NCBI GenBank assembly: GCA_017591395.1
Contig: WEDG01000411.1
Coordinates: forward strand, 124,001 to 188,000
DNA: 64,000 nt
Source of the DNA: Schistocephalus solidus
Lineage: Eukaryota; Platyhelminthes; Cestoda; Diphyllobothriidea; Diphyllobothriidae
Direction of reading: 5' to 3'
Shown here piece by piece: positions 10,121-20,883 of the stretch (its first letter is position 1; every line of letters begins with the position of its first letter). A model generated the notes under the pieces. The model was not told the origin of the DNA, searched no databases, and saw nothing but the letters and a program-made list of their open reading frames with translations. The position numbers and the translations under genes are program-made.

Positions 10121-11253
10121 AGTGGACTTCGGCGACATCTGTTTTGGTGGCGTCAGTCCGAAGGTCCATCTAGCCTTTCTGTATTCCATTCTTCTCCGCC
10201 AGTAGGTTGCTGATGTCGGTGGCATTTTCGTCAAACCAGTTCTGGTGTTGACGGTTTGCACGTCAGAGAACTTCGAAGGTGGTGGACTGGATGACATTTC
10301 GCAGTTGACACCATCGTGTCTCCACGGTGGCTTTATCATCTGGAGCAGGCAGATCCTCCAGGTTCTAGGGTAATCTGGTTGCTGAAATCAAAACAGTGAG
10401 CAGGCAAATTTGACAAAAGAGTATTAAAAGTACCTGGTGGGCGCTTGGGGCCTTCGTCAGGGTTGAAGTTGAAGCCTCATCCTGGAGATTACGAGGCGGT
10501 GATCCATCCAAACATCGGCATTGCGGATCACCTTGGTTACCTGCACGTCCTGTCGATCTCGCCTCCGGACGAGAACATAGTCCAGCAGCGTCAAGCGCCG
10601 CGAACGAGGTGCATCTACGTGGCCTTCTCCCTGCGTCGGAAGGCGACAGACGGTGTTGGTCAGCAGGAGACGGTGTTCCACACACTTTTGGCAGAAGATA
10701 GAGGACGTTATCGTTACAGCTACCGAGACCATGGGGACCCAGCACTCCCTGCCAGGCAGCGTGGTCTGTCCGGACGCGGGCTTTGAAGTCACCATAGACA
10801 ATTAATGTGTCCGCCTTCGGCCCAGTCACCAACAGAGCGTGCAGGTCCTCGTAGAATTTGTCCTTCACCGCATTAGACCTCGTCATTGGGTGAAGGCGCT
10901 AGTGATGGTGGTGAACTTGTCTCCCCGAAGAGGCAGGCGGAGGCTCATCAGGCGATCGTTGATACCCTGCGGCAGACAGGGCAGACGTCCCACGAGGTCG
11001 TTCCGGATGGCAAAGGCAACACCAGCGTTGCGTCACTCTGCCTTTGGTCGACCGCTCCAGAAGAAGATGTACCTGGCACCCACCTTCTCCAGCTGACCAG
11101 GCTCAGCGAATGGGGTCTCGCTGAGAGCAGCAATATCCCCCTTGTAGCGCGCCAGTTCCAGAGCGACGAGTGCCGTCCTCCTTCCGGCCAGTTGCTCTTT
11201 GGTTTGTCTAAAAGCGAATGAACATTCCAGGCTGCTAGTGTGAGTGGACTCAT
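10113..11253 (-). pseudogene. Endonuclease (EEP) domain of a non-LTR retroelement, broken
   Basis: Minus-strand remnant of the apurinic-type endonuclease (exonuclease-endonuclease-phosphatase fold) that non-LTR retroelements use to nick target DNA. The N-terminal L-A-A-W-N-V motif is at about 11241-11224. Further on come Y-G-D-F-K-A-R-V, then [10 protein letters not shown] and M-D-H-R-L-V-I. The final D-H catalytic pair is intact here, whereas the copy at 50.7 kb has lost it. Frameshifts split the frame into at least four pieces (11253-10948, 10886-10365, 10801-10457, 10339-10049). The reverse transcriptase is missing; the element stops at the junction near 10120. Plus-strand frames over it are antisense shadows. 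Confidence 0.8.
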
Positions 11254-11860
11254 CCGAGCAGCCTTAAGGGTATGGCGTGGGGGATGGGGACGGGCTTTTG
11301 TTGTTTTTTGAGTTCTACGACCTCATATTTTGCGATCTGCGAGACGCGGTCGGCTGCAGAAGACGGGAGAACCAGCATTTGCTTAGAGCACCTTTTCTAG
11401 CCCCTTTCTCCGTGAGGAGGTAAGCAGTACTCTCCCTAAATATGGCTGCTTGGACATCCCAGACGGCTGCCGAATTCCACTATGGGTCACGGTTATTTTT
11501 ATTGTGAGAGTGACCCAATTTAGCCTGGGTTGCCTACGGGGTTGCTTCTGCCCCCACCGTAGGACTGTTTTGAGAGGAGGGAGGTGGTGAGTTCAGGAGT
11601 CAGACATACCGCGTTTGGAGTCACAAACAACAGTGGAAACCCTCACCTTGTTGAGCCCGCCGATCCCGATGGTTGCCCGGGGTGTAGCAGCTGGGAAGAA
11701 CCCAACTTTGAGGAGCCAAATGTGACCATTGGGTACCAGTTAGAGGCGGCCACAGGAGCATTTACCACCTGTCCGAGACAAATTGTGCGACCAAATACTA
11801 TCTGTGTGTTGCTACACCTAGCTAGTACCCCTATACCCCGCATAGACACACCAAAATAGG
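11254..11860 (-). mobile_element. 5' leader of the minus-strand retroelement copy
   Basis: Reverse complement of the leader at 50060-50680: for example gtggccgcctctaactggta and ctcctcaaagttgggttctt when read on the minus strand, and then the cctacggtgggggcag block. The match to the other copy goes at least to ctaggtgtagcaacacacag (minus), giving a family 5' region of roughly 600 bases. It joins the endonuclease remnant directly. Confidence 0.75.
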
Positions 11861-13839
11861 CATCCCCTTATTTTATACCGATATTCCTACGTGGCGCAGC
11901 TATAGATTCTTCATCTGCCAGGTTGAGGGAATGCGAATTTCGACGGTAGGGTGCCTCTCTTCTCAACTACTGTATTCAATGTTGCTTGTTCTCTTTCGGC
12001 GACATGTAACGGAGCGCCCTTTACGTAGAAAACTGCAGTTGGTATCCTGACTGTTGGATAATTAGGTCATTGAAAACTGCTTCGATCCTGTTTGTGAAAA
12101 AGGTACTCAAGGGTGCCAAAACCCATTAATACGAAATTCGTCATACCACGAGATAGTAACAGAACTGGTAACGACATTAAAACTGATCTGGTGTCGGCTA
12201 CCACCATATGACTTTCGCTTAATAGGCAAATTCACCACCCGTATGCTAGAATTCAATATTAGCTGAAGGAGAGAGATAGCGGAAGAGGACTACGCTTTAT
12301 TTCGAAGGTATTATTCAAATGTTTAAGCTAAAAGTGGCTCCATACATTAAAAATTATGATAAATGAACAGCTTGTACAGGAAGCAAAAAGAAATCTAATG
12401 GGGGAGACAGTTTCAGCCCCAGGTTTGTGTTTTCTGTCTCTTTACTTGCAAGGTATCGTGCTAGAAATATGTTGATGTACTGCAAGCATCGCAGCAAGTA
12501 GGTCAGAACGGAGGGGATGAACAAGATAATCAAGAATTCCAGCAGCAAATTGCTGGACCATTAGGAGTGTCGCTCTATGATCGTACCCACTAAAACAATA
12601 TAAGAAACACTGGCAGCAGAAGATAGTATCAGAGCATAGGTCCCTGTCAGATGTGGCATCACCGTTTACTACTGTGCCCGTGACTTAGAGGGAGCTTGAG
12701 TTAAAACGACAATGCCACTCGGCCAAAATTGAAGGGCAAGGAGAACTTCACCTCGATTGCAATGGATTACAGTGCACCACGTACAGGCGTGAAGAAGAGA
12801 TTATAGGTGTTTGAAGCTGAGTGCTTAGAACACACCGTCGGCAACTTGACGACGAACAATTACTAACTGAGAGGATGTACAGACACCTGCACGGAAAGTG
12901 AAATGAACTTTTCTGTCTTATACTTGCAGTAGCTCGGTGTACGCCTGGATTGTGTGACTAACTACTCACCATTTCAGCTGATATATCCTGAGTCCGTTAC
13001 TGAGAGCATGGCTGGATAATAAACTCACCGAAAATGGAGTTTAACTGACCGACCGTCTCCGCCTTTGACGTCACCACTTCCTCAGTTCGCGTTTCACGCC
13101 TTATTCTACCAAGAGAAGGACAGGGTAGCTACGAAGTCATTTATAGGCTCATTCTCAGCCAGAGAGGCCAACAAATGATTGTACGACCCTCCTAATGCAC
13201 ACAATCGATGGATCAACATGTAATACGAAAGGGACGACAATGGAGGTTAGGGCAGTTTGAAGAACTTGAAAGGGCGGCAAGGTGTTGACATTTAAAAGAA
13301 ATTAACACACCTATCGTCATCGTTCAAGCCAATGAAATCACCTACCGGCTAGCCAACCTAACGTTAATCCCAGTCCCTATTCTTAAAACCCATCCGTTGA
13401 GTTTGCTGCAGTTAGCAATCATGGTCGGGTTAGTAGGGTCGCACAAGCATTCGCTGCCCCAAAGAGCTGATGGAAAAAACGGGATAAACCACTGATTAAT
13501 TGCTACATTGTTCAACTGCCATTTTATGGCTTTGGTCGAGACGCAAGGCCAGAAGACAGGCCTTACATACCAGCGTAAATTCACTTCAGGCTTATCAGCC
13601 GTCTTCCGGAGCCATAACCAACCCCTTGACATTTGAACCCGCATTTTTTGACCAGTAAGCATTAAGTTGTATAACGCTGGACTATCAGGCTATGGGTCTG
13701 CCGTCCTGCTGCTTGTGTTCGGAAAACTTCCGTAAGAATTGCGCTCACCGATCAGGTTACCACACGCGCTCCTCTCGTTTCACGGCCCTTAAAGGCAGTC
13801 GCATAGCGACCAGCACTTGTGCAGAGAGGGAGTGCTTGT
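11861..13839. other. No gene recognised
   Basis: No exon, RNA gene or strong repeat was seen. The 13560-13640 block contains caggcttatcagccgtcttc, a diverged SINE-body motif. A minus-strand frame at 13662-13342 contains it and is probably not a gene. Confidence 0.4.
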
Positions 13840-15714
13840 TTGGCCTCTGATCCATGGCCGCTGACAACTGGTTGAGCGTCAGGTGCGTAAGAGATTAACT
13901 TTGTCATACTTTTATTGCGCCAGTCAGGATGGTGCTATCGCATACGTTTGAATAGGTGCCTAATTGTTCGATGACGAGGGAAGAAGCTTTGAGAGATGAT
14001 ATGGTGTGCCAAACAAAAGGAGAGAATATCATCTAATACAGAGGGTAGCATGGCAGAGACAAATGTATGGCCGTTTCGGGCTTGTTAGCCGTCGTCAGCA
14101 ACCATACCTAACCCAACGTTCGAAAAACCTGATATTTTAACTAGGCTCTACCAACTAGCCATGGTTTCACCGCTTGTGAACAATCCGTGGGAAGTGCCCT
14201 AACTGATCGCGGTACGACACATACTCATATCCTTGCACCTATTGCGTGAAACTATAGCCCTCAGGTAGTCGCATAGCGATAAGCATTGAAGCAGAGTGGA
14301 TTACGAAAAAGTGGGATTAAGGTGGTCAGTACTGGTTCATTAAATGCCATCAGAACAAGTCCCGCATAAGTGGGATGAGGTTTGGCGGACTGACGACGGC
14401 TACTTAACTGTGAACATGATCATTCCAGCCTCTATTCTCGTTGCCTGCACTCCTTCTTGCATAAATGGGGATTGTTATGTGACTGCGTACCCTCGTAGGC
14501 TGCAGATTTGGTGCCAAGGCAGAGCGAGATGAGCATTTACCGAAACCTGAACGGTTAACGCAAGTAACACACTAGGCGAGGCAGAGTAATAAGAAGCGAA
14601 CCCATTTATAGCATTTTATCTATACTGATGCTGTGTCACTCATCCTGAAAGTGAACAGTATTCACTGACTGGCTGGTGGATCCTGGTCGTGTTGTTCACC
14701 AGATGGCAGAGCATGGTACAGGGTGTGCTAATAGGAGCACTGTTCACTTGGAACAGTTAGCCTACCTGGCTGCCCCCTAATGACTCCGGGTAGAGTTTCC
14801 TACGGAGCCAGTTCTTTAAGCAAGGACTCGGTGTCGACCGAGGCAAAATTGTGCATTTTCGTATTCACTGCCTACCCATCTAACTGACACAGTAACTTAA
14901 CAATGCCCGTGTGTGCAGAGCTGACGAACTGCTGGAACTTCTCGTGGCAGCTACTACCAGCTAAAGAAAGGAGGCGGTGACGATACCACCATGCGAAATG
15001 GCACAGTACGCGCAAAGGAACCTTCTGCACATCCTGCAGTTACCGTAGCCGAAGTCGATTACTATTCGTTGGATAACTGCTCGCAGTTCTACACTCGCTG
15101 GTATATATAACCGAATAAAGTGCCTTTTGGTATCTCCCTCGAACCAGGAAAATTCTTTGAAATGACCTCATCAAGCAAATTACTCATCCCTTTCCTCACT
15201 GTAGTACAATTTTACATATAACGGCACTCATTTACCGCGCTGCCATTTTGAGTGCTTTTATTAGGATGTCAGGGATGTTTCTCAGCAAAATATTTGCGCA
15301 CACTTGCTTGAAAAGTTGGCTTTGATGTTTCCGAGTTAACCCAGTTCAAAACTTCCTTGAAAATGCACGTTGGAGTGCTCGCAGGAGTGGGCACAGGAGT
15401 GCTCTTTTTAATAAACCGGCAGGGTGTGGTAGCACACGCAGCGTCAGAAAACCAGTGTATGATGGATGCATACCTCTAGGATTAAAAGATGAGCGTTTGG
15501 CAGAGAAACTGACAACTTTATTTTAGTCAACCTTTATGACAATGAAACATTTTTTAATGAGCCACTGCCCTTTGTTACAGTCTTTACGCAGATCTCGTCA
15601 AAGTGCTTTTTTAACAGAGTGACGAATCCTTCCGTTGATTATCTCGCTAGTGACCTGAGTCGCAGAGGAAAGTAGGCATCCTCATTCGTTTATATACCCT
15701 ATTTGACGGCAGTT
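13840..15714 (+). repeat. 1.86-kb sequence, left copy of a long-distance inverted pair
   Basis: From ttggcctctgatccatggcc to atttgacggcagttt this matches the reverse complement of 44732-46588 along its length with scattered substitutions and small indels. It contains a SINE-body fragment (about 14070-14120), conserved open frame 14991-15221, and several short blocks. The two copies are about 29 kb apart, and only the right one is in the galactosyltransferase intron. A transposable element of unknown class is the likeliest explanation. Confidence 0.85.
14991..15221 (+). pseudogene. 77-codon frame shared by repeat copies, interrupted here
   Basis: ATG at 14991 to TAA at 15219 is 77 codons, with one in-frame TAA about halfway (within tggtatatataaccg). 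The inverted partner at 45455-45225 has the same start, stop and length and is uninterrupted. The C-terminal part, F-E-M-T-S-S-S-K-L-L-I and a hydrophobic tail, is identical in both. A third decayed copy of the second half ends at 15933. I do not recognise the product; it could be part of a transposon protein or chance. Confidence 0.35.
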
Positions 15715-16380
15715 TACTCCAGGTAGAGTTCCCTACGGAGTCAGCTCTGTAAGCAAGGACTCGGTGTTGATTAATAATCGCTGGATAACTGTTCGAAATT
15801 CTACACTCGCTGGTATATATAACCGAATAAACTGCCTTTTGGTATCTCCCTCGAACCAGGAAAACTCTTTGAAATGACCACATCAGACAAATTACTCATC
15901 CGTTTCGTCACTATATTACAATTAAGCATATAGCTGCACTCATCTAACACGATTTTATATAAATCGTGTGTTTACTGAAGTGATACTTTGAGTGCTTAAA
16001 GGAAGATATCCATAATGGTTGCACGCATTTGACGATATATCTTGTACGTTTCCACGGTAACCCCTTGTATGACTTCTTTGAAAATGCATGCTGGCGTTTT
16101 AAGTGGTCTTTTGAATAAAGAAGCAGGGTGCGCTAGCACAGTCATCGGTTGAGCACCAATGTATCAAGTATGCACATGTCGAGGATTTGAATGCGGAGGG
16201 TGTGGCAACGAAATTCACAAATTTAAGTCAGTCTAGCTTTAACTCAATGAAACTTTTTGACCTGGCCGCTGTCCTCTGTTGCACCTCGCGTAAAGGACTC
16301 ATCGAAGGAATTTTTTAGCAGAATGAAAGACCTATTGTGAGTCATCTCGCTGTTTAACTGTGTCCAACAGGATATTACCC
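15715..16380 (+). repeat. Degenerate tandem copy of the adjacent repeat
   Basis: Bases 15718-15960 repeat 14790-15235 with a deletion (gtagagttccctacggagtc, gcaaggactcggtgttga, ctacactcgctggtatatat and ccctcgaaccaggaaaac are shared). Then 16060-16350 repeats 15350-15655 at lower identity (gaaaatgcatgctgg, gagtcatctcgctg). This makes the left locus a diverged tandem pair, of which only the first member has the inverted partner at 44.7 kb. Confidence 0.7.
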
Positions 16381-19035
16381 CCGCCTTCGTCAAGGTACAA
16401 TTTTTTATGAGAGATCCTACGGGTGTATGTGAGTCATTAGACTAAAGTTTTCAATAGGATGACTAATCAATCTCCTGCTAGTCTCAAAGATGTGATGAGT
16501 CTAAAAGGGCGCCGACTCACTCATCATTCTGGTCTTCATCATCACTCATCATTCTGGCACTTCAACAGAAAAGCCAATTCTTCATCTGATTATCTCGCAA
16601 GTGGTGCTAATGAATTAAGCTTACCGAGCACAAAACCTCCCCCTATGTCATAAAGAATAGTTAAAATACGCAATAACGTGCTGATTGTAACGCTATCCAC
16701 TTTACTGTTAAGAATAGAAGTGAGAACAGGCCAGGAATGTAGCATGCTTTGCCTTCAAGCAAAATAAAGCCATCAGTTGCAAATTTGGAAAGCTCTAGTT
16801 TAAATCTACTTCTGTATAGTAGTATTTCTGTATGTTCATCAGCAAATCGTAGGTGAAAAGCAAACTTAGCACAAACCGAGGTAAGTGCTCATGGCCGATT
16901 GGAGATAAGCTTTAATCAGAGGTTATTTCAGTTCAAACCTTCCAACGAGCGTAGCTAGACGGAGAAAACTCCTACTTGGGGAAGTGAAAGCACGCTGTAA
17001 AGTTCCGGCGCATAGCCCCAAAAAGCATTATTTTAGGACTACGTCATGTACTTGTGCATCTGCTTCGATCCCGTTACCTCCTAAATGTTAATTTCTCAAT
17101 GCTGATGACGGTTTTTCGGTGGCCATTTCTGTAGGCGATGGTAACACCGGAGATGTCATGGTAATCATAGGTTATGTCAGCTGTTCCCAGATGAAGCCCG
17201 GTTGAATGTACGTAAATGTATGTGAAGGCAGATTAACCATTCAGTACGGGTCTTTTGATTTGCAAACGAGTTTCCGATGTTGTATTTTAATTAAGGTTAA
17301 TTCTATAGCATGCTATTCACATATGGTGTTTTAACGAGAGAATATGGAAGAAATATAACATCATACTTTTTGAAGAAAGATGCATTTTGACTGTATCTTG
17401 TGCCTCTTAAAGATAATGCACTGATTTTCTTAATGATCTACGAGATGCTTATACATTTTAGGCGCGATTTATAAACTCTTTTCATGATGTATCTTCGAGA
17501 TTCTTTGCTAATGATCTTCTTCTGAGTTACAGATTTTTATAAGAGGAACTACCCATGTTTTATCTCATTCCCTTCTTTAATAACTTCTTTTATCTTTAAG
17601 AACAAGTCTCAAAAATTGTTAAACTCGATTTGCCGTTATATGTTTTAGGTGTTGCATGCAACTTCCGTAAAAAGAATTACATACACTTATTTGCGCTTTT
17701 TACATAATAACCACCAGGACTCTTTAAAATGTTGCAATGAATGTGGACCATGTTGTATGCTTCATATGGACTGATAATATGTCATGTGAATGAACATGTG
17801 AAGACCTTTGCAAAAGCTGATAATATAATTTTTTTCAAAACTGATGGATAGCAATTCTTTAGATATTACGTTGAAAAAGATGTTTTTGGTTTCAAATTGA
17901 GTGCAGGCAAAGAGACTTTTGATAATGTTTACAATAAAAAATATATTTTAATTAATTACAGGCACAGAGAATCAACAAAAATGCATCCTTATTTAGTAGT
18001 AATTTTAATCTAATTGGGATTATGCAGGCCTCCAAAGAGAACTACATTACAAATGAGGGATCCTGTTTCATCTGGAAACTCCTCAAAGGATGCTGCCTAC
18101 TTACGTAATTTTTTCGAATCGTAAAAAAACCTCAAATTTTGATATAAAATTCAACGACTGGTTGCTAACTGGTATAGTACTCTTTTCATCTGCAGACGTT
18201 TAATGAGAACATACAAAAAACACTTCAAAGCAATTGTTTGACACACAAGCAGCCAACGATTATATTTTTGGTCACCATGATGTCGATGGTTTTGCAAACC
18301 CATGCCTGCTATATTTAAAAGTTTTGTTCTAACGTTTAAAAATGGCTTTTAAGTTACTTTATTTAATGCTATGATTTCAAAGATTTTGACGGCTTCTAAA
18401 TATATTAGGACGGGCAGATTGCGCACCCAATAAACTGCCTTCTTAAACTCATATTCTATAGATGTACATTTGCTGGGAAGCGTGTGTAATTTAGATTTTT
18501 GCCCTAGGAAAAATACACTATTTTTAAGGAAGGTGTTTATTTTACGTTTTAAGCAGGAGTTTTCTGAGATTTTATTGAGAAGCCAGCAGAAAAAGGGCCG
18601 GAAGATGTCAGGACTGGCACATTAATAACTACAGTGTGTGACCTATTTCATGCAAGATGCCGAAAGTTTCGAACGATACGTAATCAAGCGCGAATCGGCA
18701 CCCACGCATGTACGAAAGCTTTGAAATAAAAAAATAATATTTCTTCGTTTATAAGTACTATCCTTTTTACAAAGAAGAATATTACGAAAAGGTGCTAAAT
18801 CGTTGTAACTGTGATTTATAAATTTAAATATAATATTTGTTTGAGCTCATAAACCTGTCATTTTGTGCACATTAAGAAAGGTTTCCTTCCGCCAAATTCC
18901 TTTATTGGTATTTTCGATATTGGATCAAAATTAAAATTAAAATAAATGTCCGGTCATCCGTGAAATATCGATGAATACTTCACGATTTTTAGGTTTACTA
19001 CAACCTTTAGAATAAGATAATGCAGATAAATACTA
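16381..19035. other. AT-rich stretch without a recognised gene
   Basis: A short local repeat of actcatcattctgg occurs twice at about 16520-16556. The rest is AT-rich with no open frame above 65 codons, no domain and no clear RNA gene. It may be intergenic or intronic. Confidence 0.5.
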
Positions 19036-19200
19036 CTGGCAAAGACAAGGGAGATTTTAATGGCAATTTTTAGCTTATTATCCGTCGTCAGCCAGTTATA
19101 CCCAATCCCAAATTGTGCACCAACCGAGGATCAAACACATGACTTGTTGGTCAAAAGTCCAACACTCTAAGCATTGAGCCACGAACTAGTTGTTTTGCCG
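19036..19200 (-). mobile_element. tRNA-derived SINE copy
   Basis: On the minus strand it begins near 19200 (ggcaaaacaactagttcgtg), carries the A-box-like gtggctcaatgcttagagtg, then gaccaacaagtcatgtg and a decayed B box (tttgatcctcgg), the body ggctgacgacgg and the terminal cttgtctttgcc. Compared with the copy at 60048-60205, it shows scattered substitutions over its full length. Confidence 0.8.
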
Positions 19201-19904
19201 CTTTTGGTGGCAAAAGTTGTTTAGGCGCCAATATTCTTGTAGGAAAGGAAAGTACTGGTAAAGAAGTTCATTATGAATTTTTTTGCAAACAAAGTCAGAA
19301 GATTTTCAAAACATAATTTTTAAACCTGAATTTATTTCATTTTTTTGGAAAAAAAGTGCGATTCCTTACCCTCGCGTTTAGCTGATTTTCATTGAATAAA
19401 GGTCATATTTTTCCAGTAAGAGAAGGGATTTTTTCGAAGCCTTGGTTGCTAATGTTTTATGTTCTTTTATGGTGCAACGCATTAATATGATGGGTTTTGT
19501 TCTGTCATAGTAAATAGCATTAAATATTTTTCGGATATCTGGCAAACACCGGTTTCGCAATAATCCTGCTTGTGCCGCGTACTTTCGAAAAATGCTTTCT
19601 GAGCCTCAGATCTACTCAAAACTAACAAGACCAAATGTATTTTTAACTAATCACCCAAATTTCATCACAAACAAATCTACTTTGTGTGGTTACAGTTTGA
19701 CACCTTGTCGTACCTATGGGTCAAGAAACTTCGAGACTTGTTGGTGACTACTACTAGGTCATAAACGGCTGTTTTATGTTTCCATGTCTTTGACATTGTT
19801 CACAAAGCATTACCAATATTGCTGAATCCTTCCTATGGACAAAACTTACCAATCACAAAAATTGACTAACTTTTGATGTACTTAAAAGTGCAGATACCTT
19901 CGGT
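19201..19904. other. No gene recognised
   Basis: AT-rich DNA. The only longer frame (19560-19378, minus) has no recognisable domain. Confidence 0.4.
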
Positions 19905-20000
19905 AATAAAGATAGAGGCACTAAAATGGCCATCTCTGGCGTAGTAACCGCCATAAAGTAATGATGCTGGCTGGTCACCCGAAGTTTGAACCCAAGTTTA
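19905..20000 (-). mobile_element. Heavily decayed SINE fragment
   Basis: Contains aaagatagaggcactaaaatggccatctctggc and caccataaagt-like remnants in the order of the SINE body (tail, ggccatttctggct, ccgtcgtcag). The tRNA-like head is not recognisable with confidence. Confidence 0.4.
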
Positions 20001-20795
20001 TAGATCACTGGGCATCATCTTCAGCTCTGCATGTCATGTCGGCTTAGATCGGGAGTCCTAATCGAGATGGGCGTGGCATATACCGACGACTGGGCAGAAA
20101 CAAGCGTGTTGCGTTTTACCATAGAGCAGGGGGTGAGAATATAGCCCACTCAAACGGTGATATATAGCGATTATCAGTCAGTCATGGAGAATTCGTTTAC
20201 TGCCAGGGACATAATGGAGACTAGGATGTACGTTACAAGCTTACTTTTCGTCAGCAGAAAATGCTACCTCAATTCCCGCGGACTGTATACCCTGAGGTTC
20301 GGGTCCCCCGGGTTCGCGTCGTAGAAGCTAAGATTAGGAGGACTGATAGCAAGGCACACCAATCTATACGTACTGGAGGGGGGATATTGGAAATTCCGAC
20401 TTTCACTTCAGGGTTCAGGGCCAACAGCCCGGTGTTGGTAAAAAACCTCTTTATCGTTGAACGTAACTCGACATGCCAAAGCATGCGTGGGGAACTGGGT
20501 AAATATGAAGGTATCCTTCTTTGCATGAGTAAGGTCAATGCAGCGAGCTCTCAGCCCTTGCTAATATTCAATTAGAACATAGTTCTCGTTTAATTAATTT
20601 CTGAAGAAGGAGCTTTTACCTAGACGGACTTGGTTTTGTTCCATAAAACTGCCATTTACATTCGTCCCAAGACACAATGGGACGAGTATGTCCTGTGAAA
20701 GCAATCCATGTGCGCAACCTAAAAATAAAGTTTAATTTACAAGTTGCAACTGAAGTACAATTTCTAACCTACCGGCCACATGTTAGCGTCCCAGG
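20001..20795. other. No gene recognised
   Basis: Open frames on both strands overlap at 20261-20575. Neither has a recognisable domain. No splice-supported exon was found. Confidence 0.4.
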
Positions 20796-20883
20796 AGTTC
20801 CACCAACCTGGGGTTGGGTATTTATGGATGATGAGGGCTAATAAGCCGGAAATGGCGCTTCCAGTTTACCTTAACTTTGCCTG
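20796..20883 (+). mobile_element. SINE body fragment, plus orientation
   Basis: The blocks cctggggttgggta, gatgagggctaataagccgg and aatggcgcttccag are the SINE body read in the plus direction. The tRNA-like head and most of the tail are absent, as in a truncated copy. Confidence 0.6.

Noticed and set aside
10445..11221. Plus-strand frames over the retroelement endonuclease
   Set aside because: They are antisense shadows of the endonuclease on the minus strand.
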